From: an uncultured bacterium
GTDB taxonomy: Bacteria > Bacteroidota > Bacteroidia > CAILMK01
DNA: 53,621 nt
Assembly: GCA_903829945.1 (NCBI GenBank)
Contig: CAIKRV010000082.1
Coordinates: 1-53,621 of the forward strand
Direction: 5' to 3'
Part shown: in pieces, positions 25,052-34,263 of the stretch
Position numbering within the stretch: position 1 is the first letter of the stretch
Layout of the letters: the number at the start of each line of letters is the position of its first letter
Notes under the pieces: model-generated
Database searches by the model: none
What the model was told of the DNA's origin: nothing
The model's input: only the letters and a program-made list of their open reading frames with translations
Program-made: the position numbers and the translations under genes

Positions 25052-26182
25052 ATGAAATTTGACCTTCAGGCTACCTGCACAAAGTCTGCTGCCCGAGCAG
25101 GTAAAATTATGACCGACCGAGGAGTGATTGAAACTCCTATTTTTATGCCTGTGGGTACCATTGCTACCGTAAAGGCAATACATACCAGAGAGCTTAAAAA
25201 TGATATAGATGCACCAATTATTTTGGGAAATACCTATCATTTATATTTACGTCCCGGTATGCCTACTATTGAGGCAGCAGGAGGCTTACATAAGTTTATG
25301 CATTGGGACCGCTTTATTCTTACGGATAGTGGTGGTTATCAGGTTTATTCATTATCAGATATTCGAAAAATTACAGAAGAAGGGGTGCAATTTAAATCGC
25401 ATATAGACGGTTCTAAACATATGTTTACTCCTGAAAATGTAATTGATATTCAGCGTTCTTTGGGTTCAGATATTATGATGGCTTTTGATGAATGTCCACC
25501 TTATCCATGTGATTATGCTTATGCAAAAAATTCTATGGAATTAACCCATCGATGGTTGGAACGATGTGTAGCACAAGTCAAAAACACAAAAGAGAAATAT
25601 GGTTTTTCTCAAAGCTTATTTCCAATTGTACAAGGCAGTGTTTATGAAGATTTACGTATAAAATCAGCGGAATTTATTGCTTCACAAGATTGTGATGGAA
25701 ATGCCATCGGCGGACTATCCGTAGGAGAGCCCATTGAGGAGGTATATAAATTTACAGAATTGGTTTGTAAGATTTTACCCCAAAATAAGCCTCGGTATTT
25801 AATGGGGGTCGGTACCCCTGAAAATTTATTGGAATGTATTTCCAGAGGCGTAGATATGTTTGATTGTGTAATGCCCACGCGAAATGGAAGAAATGGCATG
25901 ATTTTTACCACTGAAGGGATTATTAATATTAAAAATGCCAAGTGGAAAAATGATTTTACACCACTGAATCCGGAACCTTTAAGTTTTATTGATACGGATT
26001 ATACCAAAGCGTATTTAAAGCATTTAATTCATTGTGATGAACGTTTGGGGGATCAAGTGGCTTCCTTGGCTAATTTAACTTTTTATTTATGGTTGGTGAA
26101 AGAGGCGCGTAAGCATATTTTAGAAGGCGATTTTTTTGATTGGAAACAAAAAACTTTAGCTAAAATTACCAGAAGACTTTAA
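25052..26182 (+). CDS. tgt: tRNA-guanine transglycosylase (queuine/preQ1 tRNA-ribosyltransferase)
   Basis: The 376-residue protein exchanges guanine 34 for preQ1 in GUN-anticodon tRNAs. Motifs include LTDSGGYQVYSL (active-site Asp about residue 90), AFDECPPYPC, GGLSVGEPIEEVYKF and the nucleophile region MFDCVMPTRNGRNGM. Characterised bacterial enzymes bind zinc through CxCxxC and a later His. Here that segment reads FIDTDYTKAYLKHL, then SLANLTFYLWLV where SLHNL-like sequence is usual, so all four ligands are missing. This may be a lineage trait. The next gene starts 18 bp downstream. Confidence 0.94.
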   Translation: MKFDLQATCTKSAARAGKIMTDRGVIETPIFMPVGTIATVKAIHTRELKNDIDAPIILGNTYHLYLRPGMPTIEAAGGLHKFMHWDRFILTDSGGYQVYSLSDIRKITEEGVQFKSHIDGSKHMFTPENVIDIQRSLGSDIMMAFDECPPYPCDYAYAKNSMELTHRWLERCVAQVKNTKEKYGFSQSLFPIVQGSVYEDLRIKSAEFIASQDCDGNAIGGLSVGEPIEEVYKFTELVCKILPQNKPRYLMGVGTPENLLECISRGVDMFDCVMPTRNGRNGMIFTTEGIINIKNAKWKNDFTPLNPEPLSFIDTDYTKAYLKHLIHCDERLGDQVASLANLTFYLWLVKEARKHILEGDFFDWKQKTLAKITRRL

Positions 26183-26200
26183 ACGATTAATTTTATTATC

Positions 26201-27280
26201 GTGAAATTTAAAATAATAGATTTATACATAGCAAAAAAATTTATAGGAGCAGTCGTTTTTACGCTATTGCTTACTGCTGTGATTTCATCTATTTTTGATA
26301 TTTCCGAAAAATTGGATAATATGATTCAAAACGGGGTAACATTGAAAATTGCCCTCGTATATTATCTAAGCTTTATACCGAATATTATCAATTTGACCAG
26401 CCCGATGCTTATTTTTATAGCATCATTATTTTTTACGGCACGTCTGGCCAATGATACCGAGTTTGTAGCCTTGCTTTCCAGTGGTGTCAGTTATTATCGT
26501 TTGCTTTTACCTTATATTGTAGTGGGGCTCATGCTTACCGGAACTGACCTGATTATGAAAAATTATTTGGTTCCTTATGCTTATCGGAATGTATTGGCTT
26601 TTGAATTGAAATATGTACAAGTGAGGTATGATAATGATGCACGAAACATCCATAAACAACTCGATAATAATTCGTTTTTTTATATTCATGATGTGGATTT
26701 GAATAATAATATTGTCCATTTATTATCCATAGAAAAGTTTGACAAACAAAAACTAATATATAAGCTGAATGCTCAGGAAGCACGCATGGATACGGTGCAT
26801 AATAATTGGCATTTGCATAATTATTACACCCGAACCTTTGATGGCATGCATGAGCATATTACCCGCGGTGATTCCATGATTTTGAAATTACCGATTACTA
26901 AGGAAGATTTTACGCAAAAGGTAAGAGCCTCTCCGGCGATGACCACCCCACAATTATCTAAATTTATTGAAGAGGAAAGTTTTAAAGGGGAAAACCTGAA
27001 TAATTTTTATCTCATTGAAAAATACCGAAGGCAATCCTATCCTTTTGCCATATTTGTATTGGTGATGATTTCAGTTGCCATTGCCACACGAAAAGTAAGA
27101 GGAGGTATTGGTGCACATATTATGATCGGAATACTGATTGCCATCAGCTTTGAATTATTTATGCGCTTTTCAACCACATTTTCTACCAATGGCAATTTAC
27201 CGCCGCTAATATCGGTATGGATACCAAATTTCTTTTATTCCTGCGTGGCGGTTTATTTACTCTATAAAACTCCGAAATAA
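26201..27280 (+). CDS. LptF/LptG-family permease (lipopolysaccharide export)
   Basis: The 359-residue YjgP/YjgQ-type protein has N-terminal membrane segments (IDLYIAKKFIGAVVFTLLLT, IINLTSPMLIFIASLFFTA), a central periplasmic beta-rich domain (about residues 130-260) and three C-terminal membrane segments. This is the LptF/LptG architecture. Together with LptB such proteins extract lipopolysaccharide from the inner membrane. The start codon is GTG. It follows tgt by 18 bp and is probably cotranscribed. Its stop lies 2 bp from the convergent DUF502 gene. Confidence 0.88.
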   Translation: MKFKIIDLYIAKKFIGAVVFTLLLTAVISSIFDISEKLDNMIQNGVTLKIALVYYLSFIPNIINLTSPMLIFIASLFFTARLANDTEFVALLSSGVSYYRLLLPYIVVGLMLTGTDLIMKNYLVPYAYRNVLAFELKYVQVRYDNDARNIHKQLDNNSFFYIHDVDLNNNIVHLLSIEKFDKQKLIYKLNAQEARMDTVHNNWHLHNYYTRTFDGMHEHITRGDSMILKLPITKEDFTQKVRASPAMTTPQLSKFIEEESFKGENLNNFYLIEKYRRQSYPFAIFVLVMISVAIATRKVRGGIGAHIMIGILIAISFELFMRFSTTFSTNGNLPPLISVWIPNFFYSCVAVYLLYKTPK

Positions 27281-27282
27281 TT

Positions 27283-27834
27283 TTATTGCAATCCGGTTAT
27301 CCCGGCAGAAATTAAAAAGCGCATCACTTCAGTTGCATTGGCATCTACCATTTGTATTTTATCTTTAGGAACAATAAGTAATTGCCCGGCTACCGAATAA
27401 GAATAAGGGAAATAAACAGCCACTTTTTCTTTGGCATTTAATTCCTTTAAATCATCGCGCGTTACAAAGCCCAATCCACTCACGCCACCGGGATATAATT
27501 CTACTAAAACAGGTTCCGTAAATTTTTTCTTTTCACCTACAAAAGCCTCCATTAAATCCTTTAAGGAAGTATAAATAATATTTACGAATGGCGTTTTTGA
27601 AATAAATTTTTCAAAGAAATTAAATAGTGCTGAACCGAATATTCCTGAAAATAAAATTCCCGTAAGGACCACAATGCCTAAGGCGATGAGTATTCCTAAG
27701 CCGGGAATTTTTAAGTTACCGATATTAAGTAATGCATTAAGCCAGGTTACAATTCTAATAATAATATAGGAGGTTAGTCCTATAGGCAATAAAATCAATA
27801 GGCCTTTTAAGAAGTAAGTAATCAGTTTATGCAT
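27283..27834 (-). CDS. DUF502 family membrane protein
   Basis: The 183-residue protein has two membrane helices (residues 5-30 and 48-72) and a conserved soluble part with VNIIYTSLKDLMEAFVGEKKKF, TEPVLVELYPGGVSGLGFVT and VAVYFPYSYSVAGQLLIVPK. These are DUF502 signatures. Function unknown. Distribution suggests an envelope role. It follows purD by 10 bp on the same strand and is probably cotranscribed with it. Confidence 0.85.
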   Translation of the reverse strand: MHKLITYFLKGLLILLPIGLTSYIIIRIVTWLNALLNIGNLKIPGLGILIALGIVVLTGILFSGIFGSALFNFFEKFISKTPFVNIIYTSLKDLMEAFVGEKKKFTEPVLVELYPGGVSGLGFVTRDDLKELNAKEKVAVYFPYSYSVAGQLLIVPKDKIQMVDANATEVMRFLISAGITGLQ

Positions 27835-27844
27835 TGTTTTTGTT

Positions 27845-29125
27845 TTAATAGTTCAATAAATCATTTCCAATATCCTTGCGATAATTCATTTTTTCGAAGC
27901 TGATTTTATGCAGTGCATCATAGCTTTTTTCTTGAGCAGCCTTAATGGTATCACCCATGGATACGATGGCAAGCACCCTTCCTCCGGTAGTATAAATACC
28001 GTTTTCATTTTCTTCGGTACCGGCATGGAAAATAATGCTATCCTTAACTTTTTCCAATCCTTGAATTTTTTTGCCTTTTTCATAGGCTTCCGGATAGCCG
28101 CCCGATACAGCAATTACGCATACCGCATATTCCGGATGAACCGCTAAACTTGTAGTTTTTAGATTGCCATTGGCCGCCTCAAATAAAATGGGTAAAATAT
28201 CATCTTTTATTCTTGGGAAAACTACTTCCGTTTCCGGGTCACCCATGCGTACATTGTATTCTATAACATAAGGGCTGCCATCAACATTTATTAAACCGAA
28301 AAATACAAATCCTTTGTAATTAATATTTTCATCCTGAAGGCCTTGAATGGTAGGTTTGATAATGGTTTCTTCCACAGATTGCATAAACTTGGCATCAGCG
28401 AATGGAACCGGAGATACGGTACCCATACCACCCGTATTTAATCCTTGATCCCCTTCTCCAATTCTTTTATAGTCTTTGGCATTTGGTAAAATGACATAAT
28501 TTTTACCATCAGTTAGCGCAAAGACGGATAATTCAATCCCGGATAGAAATTGCTCAATCACCACCTTATTACCGGAAACTCCAAATTTTTGGTCTTCCCA
28601 TACTTCATTTAAAAATTGTAGGGCTTCCTCAGCGGAATTACATATTACTACGCCTTTTCCCGCCGCTAAGCCATCGGCCTTCATTACAATAGGAAGCGTA
28701 TGTTTCCGAACATAATCTTCGGCTTGTGTTTTTTCTGATTGTGTAAATGTTTGATATTGAGCAGTAGGGATATTGTGGCGCAACATAAATTGCTTAGCAA
28801 AGTCCTTACTGCTTTCCAATTGGGCCCCATATTGATCAGGACCGAGGATAGGTATATTTTTTAATAATAAATCATTTTTGAAAAAATCAACAATCCCTAA
28901 AGCCAAGGGGTCTTCCGGTCCCACAATGACGAAATGGATATTATTTTCAATGACAAAAGACTTGATGCTGTTAAAATCATTTAGTTTTAATGCTTCATTA
29001 CCACCTTCCTCAAGCGTTCCTGCATTGCCAGGGGCAATGTATAAAGCGTCACAAAGCGGACTTTGTCCAATTTTCCATGCAATGGCATGTTCTCTTCCTC
29101 CAGATCCTAGTAAAAGTATATTCAT
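27845..29125 (-). CDS. purD: Phosphoribosylamine-glycine ligase (GARS)
   Basis: The 426-residue ATP-grasp enzyme joins phosphoribosylamine and glycine in step 2 of purine synthesis. Motifs: MNILLLGSGGREHAIAWKIG (N domain), IVGPEDPLALGIVD, VMKADGLAAGKGVVIC (ATP-grasp), DYKRIGEGDQGLNTGGMGTV and IEYNVRMGDPETEVVFPR (metal-binding Glu/Asn). The length is usual for the family. The DUF502 gene follows closely on the same strand. Confidence 0.96.
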   Translation of the reverse strand: MNILLLGSGGREHAIAWKIGQSPLCDALYIAPGNAGTLEEGGNEALKLNDFNSIKSFVIENNIHFVIVGPEDPLALGIVDFFKNDLLLKNIPILGPDQYGAQLESSKDFAKQFMLRHNIPTAQYQTFTQSEKTQAEDYVRKHTLPIVMKADGLAAGKGVVICNSAEEALQFLNEVWEDQKFGVSGNKVVIEQFLSGIELSVFALTDGKNYVILPNAKDYKRIGEGDQGLNTGGMGTVSPVPFADAKFMQSVEETIIKPTIQGLQDENINYKGFVFFGLINVDGSPYVIEYNVRMGDPETEVVFPRIKDDILPILFEAANGNLKTTSLAVHPEYAVCVIAVSGGYPEAYEKGKKIQGLEKVKDSIIFHAGTEENENGIYTTGGRVLAIVSMGDTIKAAQEKSYDALHKISFEKMNYRKDIGNDLLNY

Positions 29126-29185
29126 ATAGTTAATTATGCGGATTTAAATAATCCCAATTTTATGGTAGTCTGCCTTTTCTTACTA

Positions 29186-29214
29186 TTGTTTCAGACATTT
29201 TCTTCCTACCTTTG
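29186..29214 (+). promoter_or_regulatory. Promoter of secA (TTG -33, TACCTTTG -7)
   Basis: TTG at 29186-29188 and TACCTTTG at 29207-29214 with 18 bases between them. The transcript would start near 29221, about 43 bases before the ATG at 29264. Confidence 0.65.
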
Positions 29215-29263
29215 CTACGGCAAAGTTATTGCAGAGATGCATATTTATTATAAAATTTAAAAG

Positions 29264-32200
29264 ATGTTAGATATTATTGGTAAAGCGTTCGGCTCTCTCT
29301 TTGGGGGAAACAAGTCCGAAAGAGAATTAAAGGCTGTAACGCCTAAGGTAAAAGAAATCAATGAAGAATATGATCGTTTACAAGGCATAAGCAATGATGA
29401 GTTGCGTGCTAAAACACAGTATTTCAGGGATAAAATTCAGGAAGGGATTAAGCCTATCAAGGATCAAATGGCAGAAATTCGAGAAAGAATTGATGCCGAA
29501 CCTGACATGGATGCTGAAGAAAAAGAAGATTTATTCAGACAAATTGACAGCCTGAAAAAAGAAAAAAATAAACAGATTGAGGCAGAATTAGAAAATATTC
29601 TTCCGCAAGCTTTTGCCGTCATGAAGGAAGCGGCTAAAAGATTTAAAGAAAATCCGGTAATAACATCCACAGCTACAGATCGTGACAAGTTCCTTGCCAC
29701 TACTATGGATTTTGTAGATGTAAAAGGAGATCAGGCATTTTATAAAAATTCTTGGGAAGCTGCCGGTATTACCATTACATGGGATATGGTTCACTATGAT
29801 GTTCAGCTGATTGGTGGAATTGTACTACATGAAGGGAAAATTGCGGAAATGGCCACGGGTGAAGGTAAAACCTTAGTTTCTACCTTGCCGGCTTATTTAA
29901 ATGCTCTTGCCGGGGAAGGGGTGCATATCGTAACCGTCAACGATTATTTGGCACGTCGTGACTGTGAATGGATGGCTCCGATTTATGAATTTTTAGGCAT
30001 ACGCGTGGATTGTATTGAATATTATGAACCTAATTCCGAAGATCGTAAAAATGCCTACCTGGCCGATATAACTTATGGTACCAATAATGAATTTGGTTTC
30101 GATTATTTGAGGGATAATATGGCCAGAACCCCAGAAGATATTGTTCAACGTCCTCATCATTTTGCGATGGTGGATGAGGTGGACTCCGTTTTGGTGGATG
30201 ATGCTCGTACGCCTTTAATTATCTCCGGTCCAACGCCTAAAGGAGATCAGCATCAGTTTTTTGAAATGAAACCTCGGGTTGAAATTTTGATGCAAGCCCA
30301 ACGTCAATTTGTCAATACTTCTTTAGCAAGAATTAAAGAATTATTTAAAAATGGCGATAAACTATCCAAAGAGGAAGATAAGGAAGCCGGATTATTAATT
30401 ATGCGCTTGTATCGCGGCTTACCTAAAAATAAAGCCTTTATTAAATTCCTCAGTGAACAGGGAAATAAAACGTTCCTTCAAAAATGGGAAAATTATTATC
30501 TTCAGGAACAAATGAAGCATATGCCGGAAGTGGATAAGGAGCTTTATTTTGTAATTGATGAAAAAAACAATAGTGTGGACCTGACGGATAAGGGTATTGA
30601 TTTAATCACTTCTTCGGGTGTGGATCCTGAATTCTTTGTGATGCCGGACGTAGGTTCAGCCATGGCCGATATTGAAAAATCTACTTTGTCAGCGGAAGAA
30701 CGTTTGCGCAAAAAGGATGAATTAATGCAGGATTTTGCTGCCAAATCGGAGCGTATTCATACCATTAATCAATTATTAAAAGCTTATGCATTATTTGAAA
30801 TAGATGTTGAATACATTATTGCCGATAATAAGGTTAAAATTGTAGATGAGCAAACCGGTCGTGTACTTGAAGGGCGCAGATATTCCGATGGCTTGCACCA
30901 GGCCATTGAAGCCAAAGAAAATGTAACGATTGAAGCGGTTACCCAAACCTATGCCACCATTACTTTGCAGAATTATTTCAGAATGTACCATAAGCTTTGC
31001 GGTATGACCGGTACAGCGGAAACCGAAGCCGGTGAATTCTGGTCTATTTATAAATTGGATGTAAGTGTAGTACCAACCAATAGGTCTGTCATAAGAGATG
31101 ATAAACAAGATTTGGTTTATAAAACGCGTAAAGAAAAATTTAATGCAGTTATTGATGAAATTGTAGCATTGATAGGGCAGGGCCGTCCGGTATTGGTAGG
31201 TACCACCTCTGTTGAAATTTCAGAATTACTGAGCAGAATGTTGAAATTGCGTAATATTAAGCATAATGTATTAAACGCAAAACAACATCAGCGCGAAGCA
31301 GAAATAGTTCAAGAAGCAGGAAAAGCAGGAACGGTTACGATTGCCACCAATATGGCCGGTCGTGGTACGGATATTAAATTAGGCCCCGGCGTAAAAGAGG
31401 CCGGTGGATTAGCCATTATCGGTACCGAGCGCCATGAGTCCAGACGGGTTGACCGTCAGCTTAGAGGTCGTGCCGGTCGTCAGGGTGACCCGGGAAGTTC
31501 ACAATTTTATGTTTCCTTGGAAGATGATTTGATGCGATTATTCGGTTCGGATAGAATTGCGGGATATATGGATCGCTTAGGAATGAAGGAAGGTGAAGTT
31601 ATTCAACATTCTTTAATTACTAAATCCATTGAAAGAGCCCAGAAAAAAGTTGAACAAAACAACTTTGGTATTCGTAAGCGTTTGTTGGAATATGATGATG
31701 TAATGAACTCTCAACGCGAAGTTGTTTATACCCGTCGTAGAAATGCATTATACGGTGAGCGTTTGCAAGTGGATATTCAAAATATGTTGAGTGATTTATG
31801 TGATTCACTTATCAGTCAATATCAATCTGCGGCCGATTTTGAAGGATTGCAATTGGAAATTTTGAAAGTATTTGCTGCTGAATTGCCATTTACGGATAAA
31901 GAATTCCTTAGTGATAAGGCAGATACTTTGGCTGATAGGTTATATACACATTTGGACGAGCATTACCATCGTAAAAATGGATACATGCTCGACAACGCCA
32001 TGCAAGTGATTGAAAAGATTTATGAGGACAAGGGCAAGCAGATTGAAAATATTGTAGTGCCTTTTACCGATAGCATAAAGATGATTCAAATTGCTGCCAA
32101 TCTTGAAAAAGTAATGGCAACGCATGGGAAGGAATTAATCACCGAGCTTGAAAAAAATATTACCTTATCCATTATAGATGATCATTGGAAAGAGCATCTT

Positions 32201-32599
32201 CGTGAATTGGATGATTTAAGGCAAAGTGTGCAGAATGCAGTCTTTGAACAAAAGGATCCATTGTTAATTTATAAATTTGAATCTTTTAAATTATTCGGCG
32301 AAATGCTGGGTGCCATCAGCAGGGATGTATTGTCCTTTATTTTTAAAGGCCATATTGAAGGCTCCGATCCTCAGGATTTAAGAAATGCAGCCCCTAAAAA
32401 ACAGGAGCAAAAAGCATTGAAAACTTCCAGAGATAATATTTATGCGGAAGCCAATCCAAGGCAATTTATGGAAGATGAAGAAGAAGCTCCACTTCCTAAG
32501 GCCGTACCGGTAAAAGTAGGTGAAAAAATAGGACGTAATGATCCTTGTTATTGCGGAAGCGGCAAGAAATTTAAAAATTGTCACGGAAAAGAAGAATAA
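29264..32599 (+). CDS. secA: Preprotein translocase ATPase SecA
   Basis: This 1,111-residue motor drives preproteins through SecYEG. Motifs: MATGEGKTLVSTLPAYLNAL (Walker A), VNDYLARRDCEWM, NNEFGFDYLRDNM, MVDEVDSVLVDDARTPLI (DEVD Walker B), AGRGTDIKLG and RQLRGRAGRQGDPGSS (helicase motif VI). The C-terminal CYCGSGKKFKNCHG is the zinc-binding SecB/ribosome contact motif. It is longer than the roughly 900 residues of E. coli SecA because of inserts, for example about residues 330-430, as is usual in Bacteroidota. Its stop overlaps the ATG of the SPOR gene. Confidence 0.97.
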   Translation: MLDIIGKAFGSLFGGNKSERELKAVTPKVKEINEEYDRLQGISNDELRAKTQYFRDKIQEGIKPIKDQMAEIRERIDAEPDMDAEEKEDLFRQIDSLKKEKNKQIEAELENILPQAFAVMKEAAKRFKENPVITSTATDRDKFLATTMDFVDVKGDQAFYKNSWEAAGITITWDMVHYDVQLIGGIVLHEGKIAEMATGEGKTLVSTLPAYLNALAGEGVHIVTVNDYLARRDCEWMAPIYEFLGIRVDCIEYYEPNSEDRKNAYLADITYGTNNEFGFDYLRDNMARTPEDIVQRPHHFAMVDEVDSVLVDDARTPLIISGPTPKGDQHQFFEMKPRVEILMQAQRQFVNTSLARIKELFKNGDKLSKEEDKEAGLLIMRLYRGLPKNKAFIKFLSEQGNKTFLQKWENYYLQEQMKHMPEVDKELYFVIDEKNNSVDLTDKGIDLITSSGVDPEFFVMPDVGSAMADIEKSTLSAEERLRKKDELMQDFAAKSERIHTINQLLKAYALFEIDVEYIIADNKVKIVDEQTGRVLEGRRYSDGLHQAIEAKENVTIEAVTQTYATITLQNYFRMYHKLCGMTGTAETEAGEFWSIYKLDVSVVPTNRSVIRDDKQDLVYKTRKEKFNAVIDEIVALIGQGRPVLVGTTSVEISELLSRMLKLRNIKHNVLNAKQHQREAEIVQEAGKAGTVTIATNMAGRGTDIKLGPGVKEAGGLAIIGTERHESRRVDRQLRGRAGRQGDPGSSQFYVSLEDDLMRLFGSDRIAGYMDRLGMKEGEVIQHSLITKSIERAQKKVEQNNFGIRKRLLEYDDVMNSQREVVYTRRRNALYGERLQVDIQNMLSDLCDSLISQYQSAADFEGLQLEILKVFAAELPFTDKEFLSDKADTLADRLYTHLDEHYHRKNGYMLDNAMQVIEKIYEDKGKQIENIVVPFTDSIKMIQIAANLEKVMATHGKELITELEKNITLSIIDDHWKEHLRELDDLRQSVQNAVFEQKDPLLIYKFESFKLFGEMLGAISRDVLSFIFKGHIEGSDPQDLRNAAPKKQEQKALKTSRDNIYAEANPRQFMEDEEEAPLPKAVPVKVGEKIGRNDPCYCGSGKKFKNCHGKEE

Positions 32600-33051
32600 T
32601 GCATCATTCAATTGCTAAATATTATTTAAATCATATGGCCTTTAGCCTTGGCTTGGCTTTGTTTTTAATGATGTTTAGTACTACGCATATCGGTGCACAA
32701 AACAATACCGCAAGCAGCGGAGAAATTCATGTATACGTTGATCCTAAATTGGATGATGATATTTATTTAAAGCAACGTTTAAAGAATCCTGAAAAGGAAA
32801 CAGAAATTCCGGGCTATCGGATTCAAATATTTTTTGGTTCCGACCGTACGGATGCCAATAAAATAAAAGCAGAATTTTCAGAGCGTTTCCCTGAGGTGGA
32901 GGTTTATATTGCTTATGAATCTCCAAATTTTAAAATTAGAGCAGGGAATTTTAGAAATAAAATTGAGGCACAAAAATTGTTGCATCAAATTAAAGCAAAA
33001 TATGACGGGGCTTTTATTGTACCTGATAAAATTAAATTCCCAAAATTATAA
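32599..33051 (+). CDS. Secreted SPOR-domain protein
   Basis: The 150-residue product has a signal peptide ending at about THIGAQ. A C-terminal SPOR fold follows (PGYRIQIFFGSDRTDANKIK, FKIRAGNFRNKIEAQKLLHQ). SPOR domains bind denuded peptidoglycan, so this is likely a cell-wall-associated envelope protein. I chose the ATG overlapping the secA stop (TAATG). An internal ATG 33 bases further on is the alternative. The following M20 gene starts 9 bp after its stop. Confidence 0.8.
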   Translation: MHHSIAKYYLNHMAFSLGLALFLMMFSTTHIGAQNNTASSGEIHVYVDPKLDDDIYLKQRLKNPEKETEIPGYRIQIFFGSDRTDANKIKAEFSERFPEVEVYIAYESPNFKIRAGNFRNKIEAQKLLHQIKAKYDGAFIVPDKIKFPKL

Positions 33052-33060
33052 GGCCATCCT

Positions 33061-34248
33061 ATGAAATTAGCGGAGGAAATACGTGCATTGTCAAATTCCT
33101 ATTTTGAGGAAGTTCGAGCGATTCGAAGGCATATACACATGTATCCGGAATTATCATTTAAAGAAGAAAAAACTGCTGCTTACGTTAGTAGTACCCTGGA
33201 TAGCTATGGGATTGCTTATCGGGATAAAATTGCAGGCACCGGCATTGTAGCAAGTATAAAAGGTACCCAATCCGAATCGGACAAAGTAATTTGCCTGCGT
33301 GCAGATTTAGATGCTTTGCCCATTCAGGAAAAGACCGCATTGGAATACGCTTCCAAAAATGATGGCATTATGCATGCTTGCGGGCATGATGTTCATACCT
33401 CTTCATTATTAGGCGCTGCTAAAATAATAAATCAATACCGCTCACAATTTGCCGGGGAAATAAAACTCATATTCCAGCCTGGTGAGGAATTATTGCCCGG
33501 AGGGGCATCCTTATTAATTAAGGAAGGCGTATTACAGCATCCTGTTCCGGAGGCGATTATTGGGCAGCATGTAATGCCTGAAATGCCTGTAGGGAAGGTT
33601 GGTTTTCGTCCCGGTTTATATATGGCTTCCACCGATGAATTATACATCACAGTAAAAGGCAAGGGCGGTCATGGTGCTATGCCTCATAAACTGATTGACC
33701 CGGTGATGATGGCAGCACAATTACTGGTTGCTTTGCAGCAAGTAGTGAGCCGATGGGCAAGTCCCTCTATTCCTACCGTTTTATCCTTCGGAAAATTTCA
33801 AGCAGACGGGGCAACGAATGTCATTCCTGATGAAGTTAAAATTGAAGGTACTTTTAGGACTTTTGATGAAGCTTGGCGTGCCAAAGCCCATGAAAAAATG
33901 AGAAATTTTGCAAAATCCTTTATAGAAGGAATGGGCGGTACCATTGATTTTGATATCAGAAACGGTTATCCGTTTTTAAAAAATGATGAGGTGCTAACCA
34001 AATTTTTAACACAAGAAGCCGTTCAATATATGGGAGCCTCCAATGTAGAAGCCATGGATTTAAGAACCACGGGTGAAGATTTTGCCTTTTATACCCATCA
34101 TGTTCCCGGTTGTTTTTATAGAATAGGCACCGGTAATATTGAAAAGGGAATTACTGCTTCTGTACACAATCCTCATTTCAGTATTGATGAGGATGCTTTG
34201 AAAACCGGTATGGGATTAATGGCTTATCTGGCTATTAAGAAAATTTAA
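33061..34248 (+). CDS. M20 family amidohydrolase (IAA-amino acid hydrolase/carboxypeptidase-like)
   Basis: The 395-residue protein has the metal-binding motifs HACGHDVHTSSLLGAAK, GEELLPGGASL, GQHVMPEMPVG and the dimerisation region KGKGGHGAMPHKLIDPV, then TTGEDFAFYTHHVPG and VHNPHF. These are typical of M20D amidohydrolases, which cleave N-acyl or N-carbamoyl amino acids with a di-metal centre. No signal peptide, so cytoplasmic. The gene is 9 bp after the SPOR gene and 15 bp before the metalloprotease gene, likely one transcript. Substrate unknown. Confidence 0.9.
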   Translation: MKLAEEIRALSNSYFEEVRAIRRHIHMYPELSFKEEKTAAYVSSTLDSYGIAYRDKIAGTGIVASIKGTQSESDKVICLRADLDALPIQEKTALEYASKNDGIMHACGHDVHTSSLLGAAKIINQYRSQFAGEIKLIFQPGEELLPGGASLLIKEGVLQHPVPEAIIGQHVMPEMPVGKVGFRPGLYMASTDELYITVKGKGGHGAMPHKLIDPVMMAAQLLVALQQVVSRWASPSIPTVLSFGKFQADGATNVIPDEVKIEGTFRTFDEAWRAKAHEKMRNFAKSFIEGMGGTIDFDIRNGYPFLKNDEVLTKFLTQEAVQYMGASNVEAMDLRTTGEDFAFYTHHVPGCFYRIGTGNIEKGITASVHNPHFSIDEDALKTGMGLMAYLAIKKI

Positions 34249-34263
34249 AATATTTAATCGCAT

